Notes: generated by a model not told the origin, from the sequence alone. 64,000 nucleotides of DNA from Anisodus tanguticus (GCA_034509755.1 CM067548.1:8515188-8579187); one strand, 5' to 3'. Counted from the stretch's first letter, positions 1 through 13,282 are shown. A program made the numbers and translations.

Positions 1-1635
1 CCATATATGGAAACATATCACAATATCAGTATCAAGTCAATTCCTTTCCTCTATCTATGATAATACTAAGATAAGTAAGAGACAATTATATCACAATCAT
101 GATATGACAACTAAGAGCAAATCAAATATCAAACATTTGGAAATTAGCCCATAAATCAGTCAATAATATCAAACCTAAATAATCCATCTTAACTTTATAC
201 CCAAGGGTGTAGCATGCTTTCTTCGATAGTAACTAACTTTACATATGCTTCGCTAACCGAAGTCTAACCAGAAGGTATGTTGTAACCTACTTGGATGCCG
301 AGCGGGAGCCACAAATGATCACACATGTGCCTTGTCTTTCTAATGATCGTGGTAGTACTCGAAGTCTAGTCATTATTTAAATTTAAGTTAGAAATGGTAA
401 CTGACAATTAAATAACTAGACTATTCTTTGAATTCAAACCAACTATGGGAGAAAGGGGAAAACAGGCCCACAAGGGTAAAATGGTAATTAAAGGGTGAAA
501 TCAGTAACCCATCGTTCTAGAAGTTCAATTCTACTCTCCAATTGCTAAATTAGTTAAAAATATGTCAAATTCATCATTCAATGCAAAACCCCCAATTTAA
601 GCATAAACCCTAGATTCTCCATGAACAATTTCTTAACAAAAAATGGAAGATTCAAGCCTAATAGGTACTACATAATGGAATACATGCTTAGATTAGTAAA
701 ACCCATCAATTTATCTCATATTTAGGCCTAATAACCAAATAAACACTATTTAGGTAGAACTCATCCTCTTAAACTAGCTTTCTAGGTTCTTCCACTATTG
801 ATTCAAGACTAGGAAAGGTAATTGAAGGAATACAAAGTTAAAGAGTCTTACCCCAAGAAGAAATGACCAAGAAACTCTTCAAATCGCCCTAGAGATGATT
901 TGGGAAAATAATTTTTGGAATGGAAAATGAAATATTAATCACACTTAAAAGGGTTTCTGATATCTCGACTACTACTGCAACAGTCATTGGTCCGCTGTAG
1001 TTTGTCTTGTGCCCACGCTCCTTAGCCCTCAATGATGGCCCATACTAAATCCCATGCTCTACCGTAGCAGCCGACAACCCGCTACGGTGGCCCCTTTCCA
1101 AAGCCTCAACATCCACTACAGTAGACCAAGCGTTCACTAAGGCGGGTCCACTGCGGCGCATTGACCCTTACTCCAGTGAAGGTTATCAAACATCAACAGA
1201 AATCTTGTTTTTCATAATTTAACTCCGAAATCTAACAATAACCCGAGACCTCCCAAACAAAAATCAGATATGTACACACACATAAAAACATACTACGAAC
1301 TCTCTCGTTGTCTCAAAATTTTCATTGGAGGTCTACTTAATCAAGTCAACCCCCAATGGCCTAAAACCAACTTTCCAACCAATAGTCAAAACACTCCCGA
1401 GAGCCTCGGGAATTGAACCAACTATCCCACCATATCATAAATGACCCTTCGAACCTCATAGAATTGACAAAATTATGAAAAAGACTATTTACCCAAAAGT
1501 CAACTATTGGTCAAACATTCTCACTTAAAGGTTATAATTCCTTCAACTTTCACTAAGATCATCCAGTAACCTTGAGAATTGGGTAAACGGGTGTAAAATG
1601 GTCAAAATGTAATAATGACCGAATAGGTCATTACA
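1..1635 (-). repeat. Tekay-type LTR, cut by window edge
   Basis: The sequence runs parallel to the two LTRs at 8780-11370 and 15597-17520, with the same order of blocks: a 'catgctttct' block near 210, the 'actagac' block near 415, and the 'aggtcattaca' end. It ends in CA at 1635, where the other copies end at 11370 and 17520. Read on the minus strand, 1635 is the TG-side start of the LTR. The rest of the element, or of a solo LTR, lies left of the window. It abuts LINE ORF1 sequence, so it probably inserted into that LINE. The target duplication cannot be checked because the other end is outside. Confidence 0.75.
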
Positions 1636-1639
1636 TTTT

Positions 1640-2880
1640 CCTTGCCCTTATCAGTCATGCTTCTCCTACCTTTGTTTACACCAGTTCCACCATCAAGTAT
1701 CCTCTTTCTCTTAGCAGCATTTCCAAGATAAGTGACCACTGTACCACTAGATAACACCTTTGGTAGATATATCTGCACTGGGTATCACCATCCATGATAC
1801 CCTTTTTATCTTCCTTGACAATGATTGTCCCTAGAAGTTGTAGCAGGAGTTGATACCTCCTCTTTCACCCCCTTCCTTTTCTTCATCCTTCCGGTCTGCA
1901 CAAAATTCAGGATGCATCACTCTACACTACTCTTTTGTATTGTCTTGGAGCATGCATTTAGTACAATACTTTGGCAAGTGATCATACAGAATCTGGACTT
2001 TCATGACATTAATCTCCTTAGTTTTCTTATCCTTTATTTCCATCATCACAAACTTAGGGAGATCGGATAATAAATCCAGTTGAACCTTAACTCTTGCATA
2101 GTTAGGTCTAGTTTTTTTAATAATAACCATGTCAAGTTGTAAGGGTTTTTCAACTGCAAAAGTTAAGGTAAGCAAAGATTCCTTAAAAAATATGTTGGAA
2201 GAAGGTTTGGAAAAGATATCCAAGCCATTGCTATCAAAGTTTCTTCATCAATCTTGAAATTAGAATCATAAATGAAAGGCATCATCTAATATGTATAACC
2301 ATCCTTAGACTTCAACCAATATTCACTCTTAGATGACATGTTAATGAAATATTTCATTCACATACACCTTATCAAAACATGTCGATCCCTAAAAAACCAA
2401 CTTGGCACTTCCCTTTCGCACCACACTGTTGAGGAATAAGAAAAGTTACCAATTCTGGCCAACCATAAGAAAAGTTACCAATGATAGTATGTTGTAAGTT
2501 CTCTAAATTCTCCATTCTAGACACTTCAGAGGTTGTCGATCAAACCACAAGGATACCATATACCTACATTACATCCTTTATCGGTATGGGATCATAAATG
2601 GAAATGGATATGGGGAATGTACCAAGAGTAAGTGTTTTCACGTAGTTTGAAGTAGGGTTGTTACTAGTAGAAGCTTGATTCGGGATGATAGGCTGATTAT
2701 GGGTGTTTGTGGGCTAGTGAGTGGAAGGTAATATGCTAAGTCAGTGGTAGAATGAGGTAGTCCAACTACCGGTGATGGCTGACCAGTGGCTGGCGTGGCC
2801 ATAGGTAAAAAAGTAGGGTTTTAGATTAGGGTTTGCATGGGAAATTTAGGAGAGAAAAGAAAGCATTTTGCCTTTACGTG
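1640..2880 (-). pseudogene. LINE ORF1 fragment (DUF4283-type), broken
   Basis: Minus-strand translation gives a start-like MATPATGQ near 2802 and, at 1927-2223, a stretch typical of plant L1-type LINE ORF1. It includes the KTRPNYARVKVQLDLLSDLP segment and a YCTKC zinc-knuckle start. In these LINEs ORF1 encodes a nucleic-acid-binding protein that coats the element RNA. Several stops and frameshifts occur between 2223 and 2700, so it is dead. The endonuclease and RT part is missing: the frame decays just before the LTR at 1635. The same LINE family is at 17764-21260, where a similar DEETSIAIAW segment is readable. The family call is secure; the exact ends are estimates. Confidence 0.7.
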
Positions 2881-5800
2881 TATATATAATCTCTCTTATA
2901 CACTTCGGTAATATCAATATGTGAAAACTGAGCGAACGCCCTCTGATTTCGGAGGTAATCTCAAGCTCGAAGGTCATTTGGTTAAATCCTTGGGTAACCT
3001 TTACAGTTTGCTGTGTCTAGAGATAAACATTCCTTTCTAGCCAAATTTTTGTTACACATTTATGGGTAAAGCCCTCAAGGATATCCCATTACGAACATCG
3101 TCCTTTAAATCTCATCGCACACTGGCGGGTGACTCCTCGTAATCCTGGAATATTGATATTCACTCATGTAGGAACTTTAATTTTTCCACAACTCTGGGGA
3201 CTAACAGAACCAACACAAGTTTAAATAATTCTTTATTTTCTTACATCAAGGAAATTGATCGACAATCTATACCCCCGACCATACAAGGTCTTATAAGAAA
3301 TTGTCCCAATAATAATGTAATAACTGCCATAATATGCATCTCATAACATGGTAGACGATCATCATATTCTTCTTATAAATCAAGCATACCTTTATGTATC
3401 ATACCCTCTGAATCGAGCGGTCGGCTCGACCATCTAATTAAGAGCGAACTATAAGGGATTTCTCTGCACTCTTAAACTTTCCTTGGAGAATCCTTGAATC
3501 GTACTGCATTGAGCCCCTTCTACTTAGTGTACGGGGTATCTAAATGTCCTGGGATTTTATGACCTCTTATCAATAGACAGCTAGCATAATCCTCAACTGC
3601 ACGAATATCTCTATTTGGAAAGAATGGGGTCAACTCTGTAAATCTATTGACTATCAATTGTGGGGAATGATATTTCTAATAAGAACATGTATGAAGCCAT
3701 AATTAGCATTATCTTTAACACAGACTATCCTTTTTAGGTGGGAATATGTATTTTGTATACTAGCCCTTCTGGCCCACTGATGCTTGTCTTTTCGTATTGA
3801 CTATTGGGGTGCTACGCCAAAACTTGGCACTACTTTGCTTATTTTTACCACATCAATTCATTACTCTAATAGAATTGTATACCTTTATCAAACCTGAGCA
3901 AATAAAATACCGAGAATAAGGCAGTTTTGCTCCAATCATTTTTCATAACCCTGCTAAACTTAGGACACGTAATTGACTTAGTGCTGGAGAACTCTGTCTC
4001 ACTTTAACTATGGCACTGGCTCTATTACCACAGAACCCTACCTTTTAATGGTTACAACTTCCAACTTTCCTTTTGTTATTTCTTTTCCTTTTGCCATCGG
4101 GGTGACACTAATGTTGCTCACATATCGCTATATTACCATCAGAGTCCTGAAATTGGACTTTTAAACTTTCTATGGTTGAAGCTCCTTTGCTAGTCCTTTT
4201 TCTTTTCTTTTCTGGGCCTCTATATAGGCTAAACCATTTACATATCTCACCTTAGGTTACTTCGAAGGTTGTTGTTATGTTCTGCTGAATTTACTCCTTG
4301 CAAGCTCATAGGACCGAACTACTAGACGGTTATCTTCCACTTCATCCCTTAAAGGAGGGATACCACTGAGTTATATATAACACATCTATAGTTGATTTAG
4401 TCCCACTTTCGGATTCTCGACTGATTGGCTAGAGCAATGATATATTCTTGTCTTTCTATCATATTTAGGGGATACTCACTTGTTGAAGTTTAACTTCTGA
4501 AACCTCTTTCTCTTAAGGAGGAGCATGTTTTACCACATTATCTAAATCAACCTTTGCTTACTTACTTTCTTCTTTTCCTCCTAAGAACCGTCATTCCCTT
4601 TAAAAGGGCTCATGAGTCTTTATATCATGGCGACCCATCCGAGAGGGTGCTTTTACTTATTAGTAAGAGAAACTCATTTAAACTTTACACTGAAGGTCCT
4701 TATGATTACATCTTTAATAAGGCTTACTGCTGCCGATCCTAAGTCAGGGGCTTAACTTCCCCATCTGCTCTTTAAGTATAAACAACCTCATCATTTCGTT
4801 CATCCTGAGTCTTCATATTGTCATGTATTGATTGATTTTAAACTCTATTAATCAGGGGTCCCTTTTATAACTAGCATTACGCTCCATTCTGGGATCAAAT
4901 ATCGGTTCTTACTCCATCATCACCATTACCGGTGATTCGTGCCCATCTATATGCGTATTAAAGCCTTCTCTTGCTTTTAGTAGATATATACCCGCGATAT
5001 GCTTTTTGCAATTTCATAAGCGTATATTCTTGCGGGGTCTTAGATACCTCTAACATATTATCGCTTATCCTTCTCACCATTAAATCTCCTTTAATTCACT
5101 ATGGGTATCGTCCTTGACCATTGACTTTTACTTCTAGGCTCCATAGCCCCCCAACTCGATTGATTTATATTAACTCTTCTCTCAATTAATTTTGCTCGAA
5201 ATACTTCTTCAGAATCACTGCCGCTTGCTTGTGAGATTAAATCCTCAAATGCTAATATCCTCCCTTAATATAGATATAACAGTCTGATGGCTCATCCGGC
5301 CGCTCATCTCATCTCCTTCTAGATTCCGTATACATCCTTTCTCGATGAAACTCAACTTATCCTCTTATTCATAAATTCAGAATACTCCTCTCAAGCCTAT
5401 GCATGTCTTTTCCTTTGATTACTCTCCAGGTTTCCATTTCCAAACCCCATACGTCTAGCGGTCTTTACCGTTGCTTTAACCCCTCTAAATGGGGGTCACT
5501 ATTATCCTTTCTTAATATTAGTACATACATATCTATTATTACTCATGGCATATTCCCAATAATCCGGGTAACACAATCTTAACCACCACAAAACTTCTCT
5601 TTGCAACCTTTGCATTTTCTTACTAAATCATCGTACGGGTCTATGTCAGTTCTTTTCCGCACCATTTCCCATGGGGAAATTCTTACGCAACTTATATTTC
5701 CCTCTTAAGATGGTCATCACATCGATGTTTATCATAATCTACAATCCTTCAACGACTCACAACTTGCCTTAAAGTAATATCCCTTAACAAGGTCACTAAA

Positions 5801-7148
5801 TCATTTGCATAAGTAAGGGGTCACATATTCATGGATGACACGCTCAACCCCATTAACAAAAACGTTAATCTTAGGGATTAATTTCATGCTAACCTTCAAA
5901 GATCGCCCTTCCTTGCATTTTACTCCTTTACCGCCTACCTGCTTATTTTGTCATTTCACGATATCTCTTATATATCATCTCGAGAGTCTTCGACTCTTAT
6001 TCTATCTTACCTGAAGGATCAATCCAATATTAAGGTTCCTTGATTTAATGGATAAATCATCTCGATGGCCTAACCCGTCAATTTCTAGCTTACTGAAATC
6101 TCATAATAGATATTTGGTCTCATAACACCTTCCTCTCGACGCCCCAACCGCTACTGCTTTTATTACTTTCTATCTTTATTGGGCATGTATGGCTTGCCAT
6201 CCTTCTATACTTTATTTCACGACTCATAGTCATTTCATACAGTTATCCAAATGCTTCATTTACCTCTGCGTTTTTCTCATGCTATTAATATTACCTCTTA
6301 TCCTCATCTATACCCTCCTAATATGACCTTTTCTTACGTCTAATGTTCTTTCCTTCTCTATTTCCGACAGGGGCCTCACTGAGGGTAACATTTATCCTCT
6401 GCACAAAGGGCTCCATATCTAGCTCGCTTACATCTCTAGAATCTTTAAAGGTCACACCCGACTAACAACTTCCAGTGGCACCACACACATGTTCTCAAAA
6501 GGAGTGTTGCTGCCTAGCCATACTACCTTTCAGTACCATCCATGCTGAGGATCGTGCTAAATTCTCACTAAGTAATGATGTCCCACATATTTAAAAAATT
6601 ACGCCCACTGATGTCCGCAATCAGTCGCAGAAATAGGTATTCCCACTAGGATTCCATCAACGCTGAAGGTGGTACAAGAATACGGTCACCATTGTTACCT
6701 GGATTTGGTCTCATTACCATCTTCTATATTTTAGACATTGGGTACCTCCATAACCTTACTCTTTATTTATTTCTATTGTCAATGTTTCATCTTTCCGAAC
6801 TTACATAACTTCTTTCGTATATAAGGGGGATACAGTCGCTCATACTCTAAAATTTCAATATCATACTCACACCTCTGGCGTATCACTAATCTAATCAAAA
6901 TCTTTCATAGGCTAGCTGTAAATATGAGTTAACCAAGGCCTTTCTGGTTATTGTCAGAACAAAAATTATGTAAAGCACAAGGAAGACTCAAATTCTTACA
7001 ACTCAGCTCTACTGCACAATCTATGAAATGAAAGAAAGTAAACCATCCTTAAATGCTTGACAACCTTTCACTTATAAGTGTGGTGCACAACACACCCATA
7101 AATAAGACTCTGCTAGACACGGCTTGTAGACTTCCTAGGACTGACCTA
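2881..7148 (-). mobile_element. Noncoding interior of a large LTR element (LARD-like)
   Basis: No reading frame with a recognisable domain was found on either strand across about 4.3 kb. It lies downstream (minus strand) of a primer site and 5' LTR at 7149-8779. The last 150 bases (about 7000-7148) resemble the leader of the gag-only element at 58378-58535; both contain 'gtggtgcacaacac' and 'cataaataagact'. I therefore infer the interior of a nonautonomous LTR element without gag or pol, the class called LARD. The far end and the 3' LTR are not identified and may lie outside the window. A strongly decayed coding interior is the alternative. Confidence 0.45.
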
Positions 7149-7160
7149 CTCTGATACAAA
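7149..7160 (-). other. Primer binding site (tRNA-iMet type), one end decayed
   Basis: The plus strand reads ctctgatacaaa, so the minus strand reads TTTGTATCAGAG. The canonical plant site is TGGTATCAGAG. It lies 3 bases from the LTR terminus tgtcacacc at 7164, the usual spacing. Confidence 0.65.
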
Positions 7161-7163
7161 GTT

Positions 7164-8779
7164 TGTCACACCCCGAACCGGGGTGTGTTGCCGATATCTA
7201 GTGCCATACTGGCCTGAGCATACCACTCCTAAACATTACCTGTAAACTGAATATAAACTGTGTTCGACAAGGCCACAACAATATGAATATACGAGACATC
7301 ATTTGTACGTCAGAACAAGAGGGGTAGAACAACTTCAAACACTATATACCATATGGTACAAGACCGGCAAGGTCGTTGTACAGACCAGCTAATATACCAA
7401 CCAAATATACAAGCCTCTACGGAAAACATAACTATGATATGGCAGGGACAGGGCCTCGACCTACCCATCAACTGTACATGTGCCAAACACAGCTTATAAC
7501 TTTGACTCGGTAGCTTTGAACGAAATGGAGCTCATCACTCGATCTGCAGAACTCATCCAGCTCCTACTGAGAGGTCTATCTTTACCTCGATCTGAATCGC
7601 AGCATAACATACATCGCCTCCAGCAAATGGTACGTCAGTACGAATGAAATGTAATGGTATCTTCAATAAAGTACAACAACATGTGAATAAGACTCGTTCT
7701 TTTAAGGTAACCACGACTTTTAGCCCTTAACTTTGGTCTGGTCTTTTCTTTTGCTTTTCAATGACAACTTGTTAATATATAAGACTGTGAATTGAGAGAC
7801 TCCATCAAGAAGAAGTATGATCTCAATCGGACAATCAACAATAACATGGAATGCAATAATAGCAATGGAACTACTCCTGACAAGGGATAAACAACATATG
7901 AATAGGATGATTCTTTGGCATTTCTTTTTTAAAACGATAAATACTATGGATGTCATTCTTGTGAAAGAAGGGAATAGCCTTACATACCTACGTCTATCAT
8001 TTACCAAAGCCTCACAAGCCCTCGAACACTTAACGATTGATCATCTACACAATATAGAGGGTTTGGGTCAAAATAAAATCAATAAACTAGGAATCGATTC
8101 ACTCGGACAATCCAATAAGCACCTACAAGGTGTGCTTCTCAACTATAGTGTTCATAGTCACCAACATGCTACTAACTTATCCACAACACAACATCAATAG
8201 AAACAACTACAACCACTACAACAACAACAAAAATACATACCACGTATATCCCATAACCTCTCACCCCATATCCTTCAACTTATAGCTAATATTATCTCAA
8301 AGATTCATAGCACTCATTTCATGGAGTTTAACTCATCTATCGCAAGTTATCTTTACCAATACAACTCACCAAGTTAGAAGAAGCTAGATACCATTAAGGG
8401 ATAGTAAAATCTTACCTCCATACAGCCAAGATCATTCACACAACCAGCTCTTCTTCATGCTCCAAAAGCATTCTTAACTCCACCTTACTACTAGATGGAT
8501 CTTCAAAATGATCAAAGACTTTTTAATTGAGAGATCACTCTATGGCCGTAGAGGAATGTTTTTAAAATGTAAGGAACCCTAGGAGAGATTTTAGGAATGC
8601 TTAGGAACCATTTTGGTCAAAAAATGAAATATGAAATGAGCTGCCCAACTTTTGGCCTTAAATAGTCCCTTCCACCGTCGCCAGCCTGCGGAGGGATCTG
8701 CGGTACAGATCCCTATCTGCGACCGTATTTCCCACCGCAAATAGTGGCAGAGTGGTAGGGAAATAGGGGGGTCTTCATC
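7164..8779 (-). repeat. 5' LTR of LARD-like element, distal (3') part
   Basis: It begins with tgtcacacc next to the primer site and shows typical LTR composition. A TATA-like TATTTAAG on the minus strand lies near 8665. It stops abruptly at 8779, where the Tekay element begins, and continues after that element at 17521-17763. The flanks tcatc (8775-8779) and ttatc (17521-17525) are the slightly mutated 5-bp target duplication. Rejoined length would be about 1.86 kb. Small reading frames here (for example 7817-8200) overlap on both strands and show no domain, so I do not call genes. Confidence 0.65.
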
Positions 8780-9492
8780 TATCACGACCCCAAAATGCTA
8801 AGTCGTGTAGGCACCTATCATTTCCCACCTCGGTAGGAGAACCCTTTCCATATTTAGTAATCCATCCACAATTAAGTAAATAAGGCAGAATAATTAGAAG
8901 TCTAACTTATGTCATAACTACTAAGCGTGGAAATACGACTACTAATACAACCCAAGGATGGTGGTCTAAAATAGTACAAGAGCCACTAATCAATGTGTGA
9001 ATAATACATAAGTATCAAAAGTAGGAATACTGTCTAGAAATCAAAATAAGACAAGTAGTAGAGAAAGAGTCTTTGGGCAGCGGATCCATCCTGTATGCTC
9101 ACCATAGAAGACTCAGCAGATAGCCTCAAGATTAGTCTCGAGGTGCAGAAGTGGTACCAGTCTCGTACTCTGCACTCAAAAGAATGCAACAATGCAATAT
9201 CAATCCAAACACTATGTCCTGGTAGGTATCATAGGCCGACAACAGTTAGCTAACTTATATACAGAAAGAAGCTGAAGAATAGACATGCTCGCAATCAAGT
9301 ACAAGTAATATCACAGTCCAATAATACAACCTAAAATATAGTGATTCAAGTACAGAACCCAAGAAATATGTAAATGATATGATTAGTAAGTATGCAATGC
9401 AATCTCTGTACACACATGTTCCAGGTGGAATATATCATCATCCCATCAATCATTACTCATGGGGGACCCGCAAAGTCCATGTACCACTCTCA

Positions 9493-9603
9493 CAATCCCG
9501 ACAAAGACCTCGAGCATCGGACACTCTCACGATCCCGGCAAAGACCTCGGGCATCAGACACTCCTATGATCCTGGCAAAGACCTCGAGCATCAGACACTC
9601 ATC
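9493..9603. repeat. 37-bp tandem repeat, about 3 units, inside LTR
   Basis: Units start at 9493, 9530 and 9567. Each contains 'caaagacctcg' followed by 'gcatc' and 'gacactc', with a few substitutions between units. The array lies in the block that the sister LTR has lost. Two overlapping frames of 77 and 104 aa read through it, but only as products of the repetition. Confidence 0.85.
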
Positions 9604-10765
9604 TCTCTTTTACGCTCTCCGATAAAGACCTTAAAGGCTACACTTTTTCTCTTATCATTATTTCCAATCACAGTTCATAATAAATTATCATAAGAAATAA
9701 GAAGGTACGCTGTACAAGATATCAATTACATTTGTAATAAAATATACTTCACCACTTCAAGCTAGTTATCATTATTTTTTCATTTCCGATGATAAGTGAG
9801 ATGTCAAGAGAGAGATGAATGCAATACAAGTCACCACATATCAAATACGGCATCAAGCCCACAAATTAGTCAATAGTACCAACCTAATAAATCAATCCCA
9901 ACTTCATATCCGAAGGCGTACATGCTTTCTCCGACAATATCTAACTATACATATGTTTCGCTAATCGAAGTACAACCAGATGGTAAGTCGTAGCCTACCT
10001 GCATGCCAAACAGATGCCACACATAATCACAAATGAGCATTGCCTCTTTGCGGGTCTCGATAATACTCGGAGTCTAATCATTATAGAAATCTAAGTTAGA
10101 ATAGAAACACACAACACCCATAACACTAGATTGTTCCTCGAATCCAACCAACTCCAGGAAAATAGGAAAAGTGGGCCCCTGGGGGTAAAACAGTAATTAA
10201 AGAGTGAAATTGCTAAACTAATATTCTAGATGTTCAATTTTATTCTCTAATTGTGTAATTAAAACAATATTAGGTCAATTACCTTATTCAAGTCTAAAAC
10301 CCCCAATTAGTATAAGCCCTAGAATTTCCCCCCAAATCTACAAAAAGTTTTAAACATGAAATTGATCAATAAGTTAACATCTACTAGTCCATTACATCAT
10401 TAATATACAACACCCATTGCCATAAACCAATTCACAACCCCCAATTCCCCAAATTTAAGCTTTATTTTTCTCAACAAGTCAAACCCTCTTTCCCACTCCC
10501 CAAAACATGGATTAAAGTCTAAAATAGAGGAATATATAAATAGAATTAACTAGTTTTAGGGTATAGAAATTACCTATGAGAAACACCTTAAAGAACCACC
10601 TTGAATCTCCAGAAAACCGAACTAAGAACTTTGGAAACTAAAAATGGGGTCCAAAGTCGGCTAGGGCTCTTTTATCTCGCAGCTACAGTGCCTCATTCAC
10701 GTTTGCAAGACCTCGCTTGCGATCGTGAAGCACCGCGACTTTCCCTGCCCCAGGTGATCATCAAT

Positions 10766-10883
10766 GCGACCGTGACCAAGGCCATCACGATTGCGAGAGC
10801 CTGATTTGATCGAGTCTCACGATCGCGACCGTGACCAAGGCCATCACGATTGCGAGAGCCTGATTTGATCGAGTCTCACGATC
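10766..10883. repeat. 59-bp tandem duplication in 3' LTR
   Basis: The unit starting gcgaccgtgaccaagg at 10766 recurs at 10825 with no difference that I can see. The equivalent place in the 5' LTR (about 16978-17040) has a single, diverged unit. The duplication therefore arose after the element inserted, and recently enough to be unmutated. Confidence 0.85.
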
Positions 10884-11411
10884 GCGCCCCTTCCCCATGA
10901 TAGCAAATAAGAAACCGAACAGCAGGACCATATTTTATATTTTCTTCCTAACTTTGACTTAACCCTCGGAAATCATTAGGAATCCAAATAACAAAAACCA
11001 AATATGCAACCTCACATAAAAACACGTTACGGACTCACTCTTGGTATCAGAATTTCCATCGGAGGTATATTTTATCGAGTCAACCCCCAACAGCCAAAAC
11101 TAACTTTCTAACCCAATACCTAAAATATTCTAAAGTGTCTCGAGAACCAAACCAACTATTCCACTAAGTCATAATTCACATTCCAGACCTCACGGAATTG
11201 ATGAAATTTTAAAAAGGTCCATGTATACAAAAGTCAACTAGTAGTCAACATTTATACTATTTAAAATTCTAATTTCTCAACTTCTACTAGAATCATCTGT
11301 TATTTTCTGAAATCGAGCCAATAGGGGTAAGATAGTCAAAATACACATAACAATGGAACAAGTCATTACATCAGATACCAATTAAACAATTACTCATCCT
11401 CGAGCGACAAC

Positions 11412-11565
11412 GAAAAGAATAGGGGTGAGTAGCACCTGAGTCAGCAAATAACTGAGGATATTTGGCACGCATATCTGACTTGGTCTCCCACGTAGCCTTC
11501 TCAACAGGACGATCTTACCACTGAACTTTCATGGAAGCTATCTCCTTATTCCTCAACTTTCTAAC
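11412..11565 (-). pseudogene. Chromodomain end of gypsy integrase
   Basis: The minus-strand reading contains RPVEKATWETKSDMRAKYPQ near 11440-11500, the typical chromodomain C-terminus of Tekay integrases. In the family this domain is thought to guide insertion toward marked chromatin. It is cut from the integrase core by a degenerate stretch with stops at 11566-12004. Confidence 0.65.
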
Positions 11566-11959
11566 TTTCCCATCTACGATTGCTATAGGATCTTATTCAT
11601 AGGATAGATTCTCATCAAGCAACACTGAATCCCAATGAATGGTATAAGACCCGTCTTAATGGTACTTCTTATATATAAAAACGTGGAAAACTAGATGAAC
11701 ATCCGACAAGCCTGGTGGCAAGGCCAACTCATAAGCAACAACACCAACATGATGGAGAATCTCAAATGGACCAATGTACCTCGGCTCAACTTGCCCCTCT
11801 TCCCAAAACACATCACACCCTCATGGGTGATATCTTCAAAATAACCTATTCACCCTCCATAAATTCTAAGTCTCAGACTTTCTGGTCTGTATACATCTTC
11901 TGTCAACTCTGAGCTGCCATAAGCTTTTCTTGAATAAGCTTCACTTTGTCCAAAGACTC

Positions 11960-12960
11960 CTTTAGCAAATCGGTACCCCATGGTCGAACCTCAAAAGCAT
12001 CAAACTATCTAATAGGAGAATGACACCTCCTACCATACAAAGCCTCAAACGAAGCCTTATCAATGCTGAAATGGTAGCTATTGTTGTACGCGAACTCAAC
12101 CAAGGGTAAGAACTGATCCCAATGACCACCAAAATCAATCACACATGCTCTCAACATATCCTCAAGCACTTGAATAGTCCTCTCGGATGGTCCGTCAGTC
12201 TGGGGATGAAAAGCAGTACTAAGATCCAACTGAGTACCCAATTTTTCCTGTAATGTTGGCCAAAAATGGGAAGTAAACTGCAAGACTCAATCAGAGATGA
12301 TAGAAATAGGAACTCCGTGCAACCGCACAATCTCACAAATATTAATCTTGACTAACTTCTCCACATAGTAAGTAACCTGAACTGGAATAATGTGCACGAA
12401 CTTGGTAAACCTACCCACAATAACTCAAACTTGCCTAAGGTCTTCGGAAGACCTACCACAAAATCAATGGCGATCCTCTCCCACTTCCACTCAAGAATGG
12501 GCATCCTCTGAAGCACACCACTAGGTCTCTGATCTTCATACTTAACCTACCGACAATTTCCATATCGGACCACAAAATCTGTAATATCTCTCTTTATCCA
12601 ACCCCACTAGTAGTGCTTTCTTAAATCGAGGTACATCTTGGTGTCACCCGAATGAATTGAATAACGGGAGCTATGGGCCTCCTCCAATATCACATGAATA
12701 AAATTTCTAACACGAGGAACGCATAACCGTCCCTTGATCATCAAAACCCCTCACTATCTAGCATAACCTCCTTAGCCTCACCACGTAACACCTTGTCATG
12801 AATCTTGCATAACTGAGGATCCTCAAACCGTTGAGCTCTAATCTCCTCCAAGAGAGACGACATTGTCTCATCACATGCTAAAACTCAACTCGGATGTGAA
12901 AGATCCAACCGTACAAAACTATTAGCCAGAGTCTGAACCTCCATGGCTAAGGGACGTTCA
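11960..12960 (-). pseudogene. Gypsy integrase core, broken
   Basis: The best part, 12005-12283, reads [20 protein letters not shown] followed by [13 protein letters not shown] and [12 protein letters not shown]. These are hallmark DDE integrase-core segments of Tekay/Del elements, including the catalytic-loop HPQTDG and the glutamate of the SERTIQ-LED region. Integrase inserts the element cDNA into the host genome. Upstream (12300-12960) the frame shifts and stops repeatedly, so the enzyme is not functional. It follows RNase H directly, as in intact gypsy polyproteins. Confidence 0.85.
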
Positions 12961-12971
12961 GTAGCAACTAA

Positions 12972-13282
12972 TCAAGCCAGTTTACCCATACTCACCACTT
13001 TGCGGCTCAAGGCATCAGTTACCACATTCGCCTTACCCGGATGGTAAAGTATGATGATATCATAATCCTTCAAAACCTCCATCCATCTACGTTGTCTAGA
13101 ATTTAGATCTCTCTGAGTGAAAATATGTTGTAGGTTGCGATGATTGGTAAACACCTCATAATGAACCCCATAAAGATAATGCCTCCAAATCTTCAAAGCG
13201 AGACCACTGCTAACAACTCCAAATCATGTGTAGGGTAGTTTTTCTCATGAATCTTCAACTGTCTAGAGGCATAGGCAATGCC
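12972..13282 (-). pseudogene. Gypsy RNase H domain, broken
   Basis: 13196-12972 reads [20 protein letters not shown] and then [13 protein letters not shown], the C-terminal half of Ty3/gypsy RNase H. DALSRK is the usual end motif. The enzyme removes the RNA strand after reverse transcription. The N-terminal part is in another frame: near 13260-13200 '[20 protein letters not shown]' is readable across the break, so at least one frameshift is present. Confidence 0.85.

Larger units (their letters stand above)
8780..11370 (-). repeat. 3' LTR of Tekay-type element
   Basis: It aligns with 15597-17520 at both ends: 'cgaccccaaaa' near the left end and 'gtcattaca' at the right end. About 650 bases (roughly 9105-9755) have no counterpart in the 5' LTR. 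The left terminus reads tatcacgacc where tgtcacgacc is expected, a G-to-A change. No strong polypurine tract is visible at 11371-11385. Confidence 0.75.

Noticed and set aside
3450..3560. Plus-strand stretch reading TALSPFYLVYG, like the end of a gypsy integrase core
   Set aside because: Only about 12 residues match, with stops close by on both sides and no neighbouring integrase or RT text. The surrounding element is on the minus strand. Probably chance.
7720..8200. Overlapping 95- and 127-aa reading frames on opposite strands
   Set aside because: They lie inside the LTR, show no domain and no codon pattern, and overlap each other; they are random frames.
9379..9693. 104-aa and 77-aa repeat-containing proteins
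   Set aside because: They are produced by the 37-bp tandem repeat read in two frames inside an LTR.
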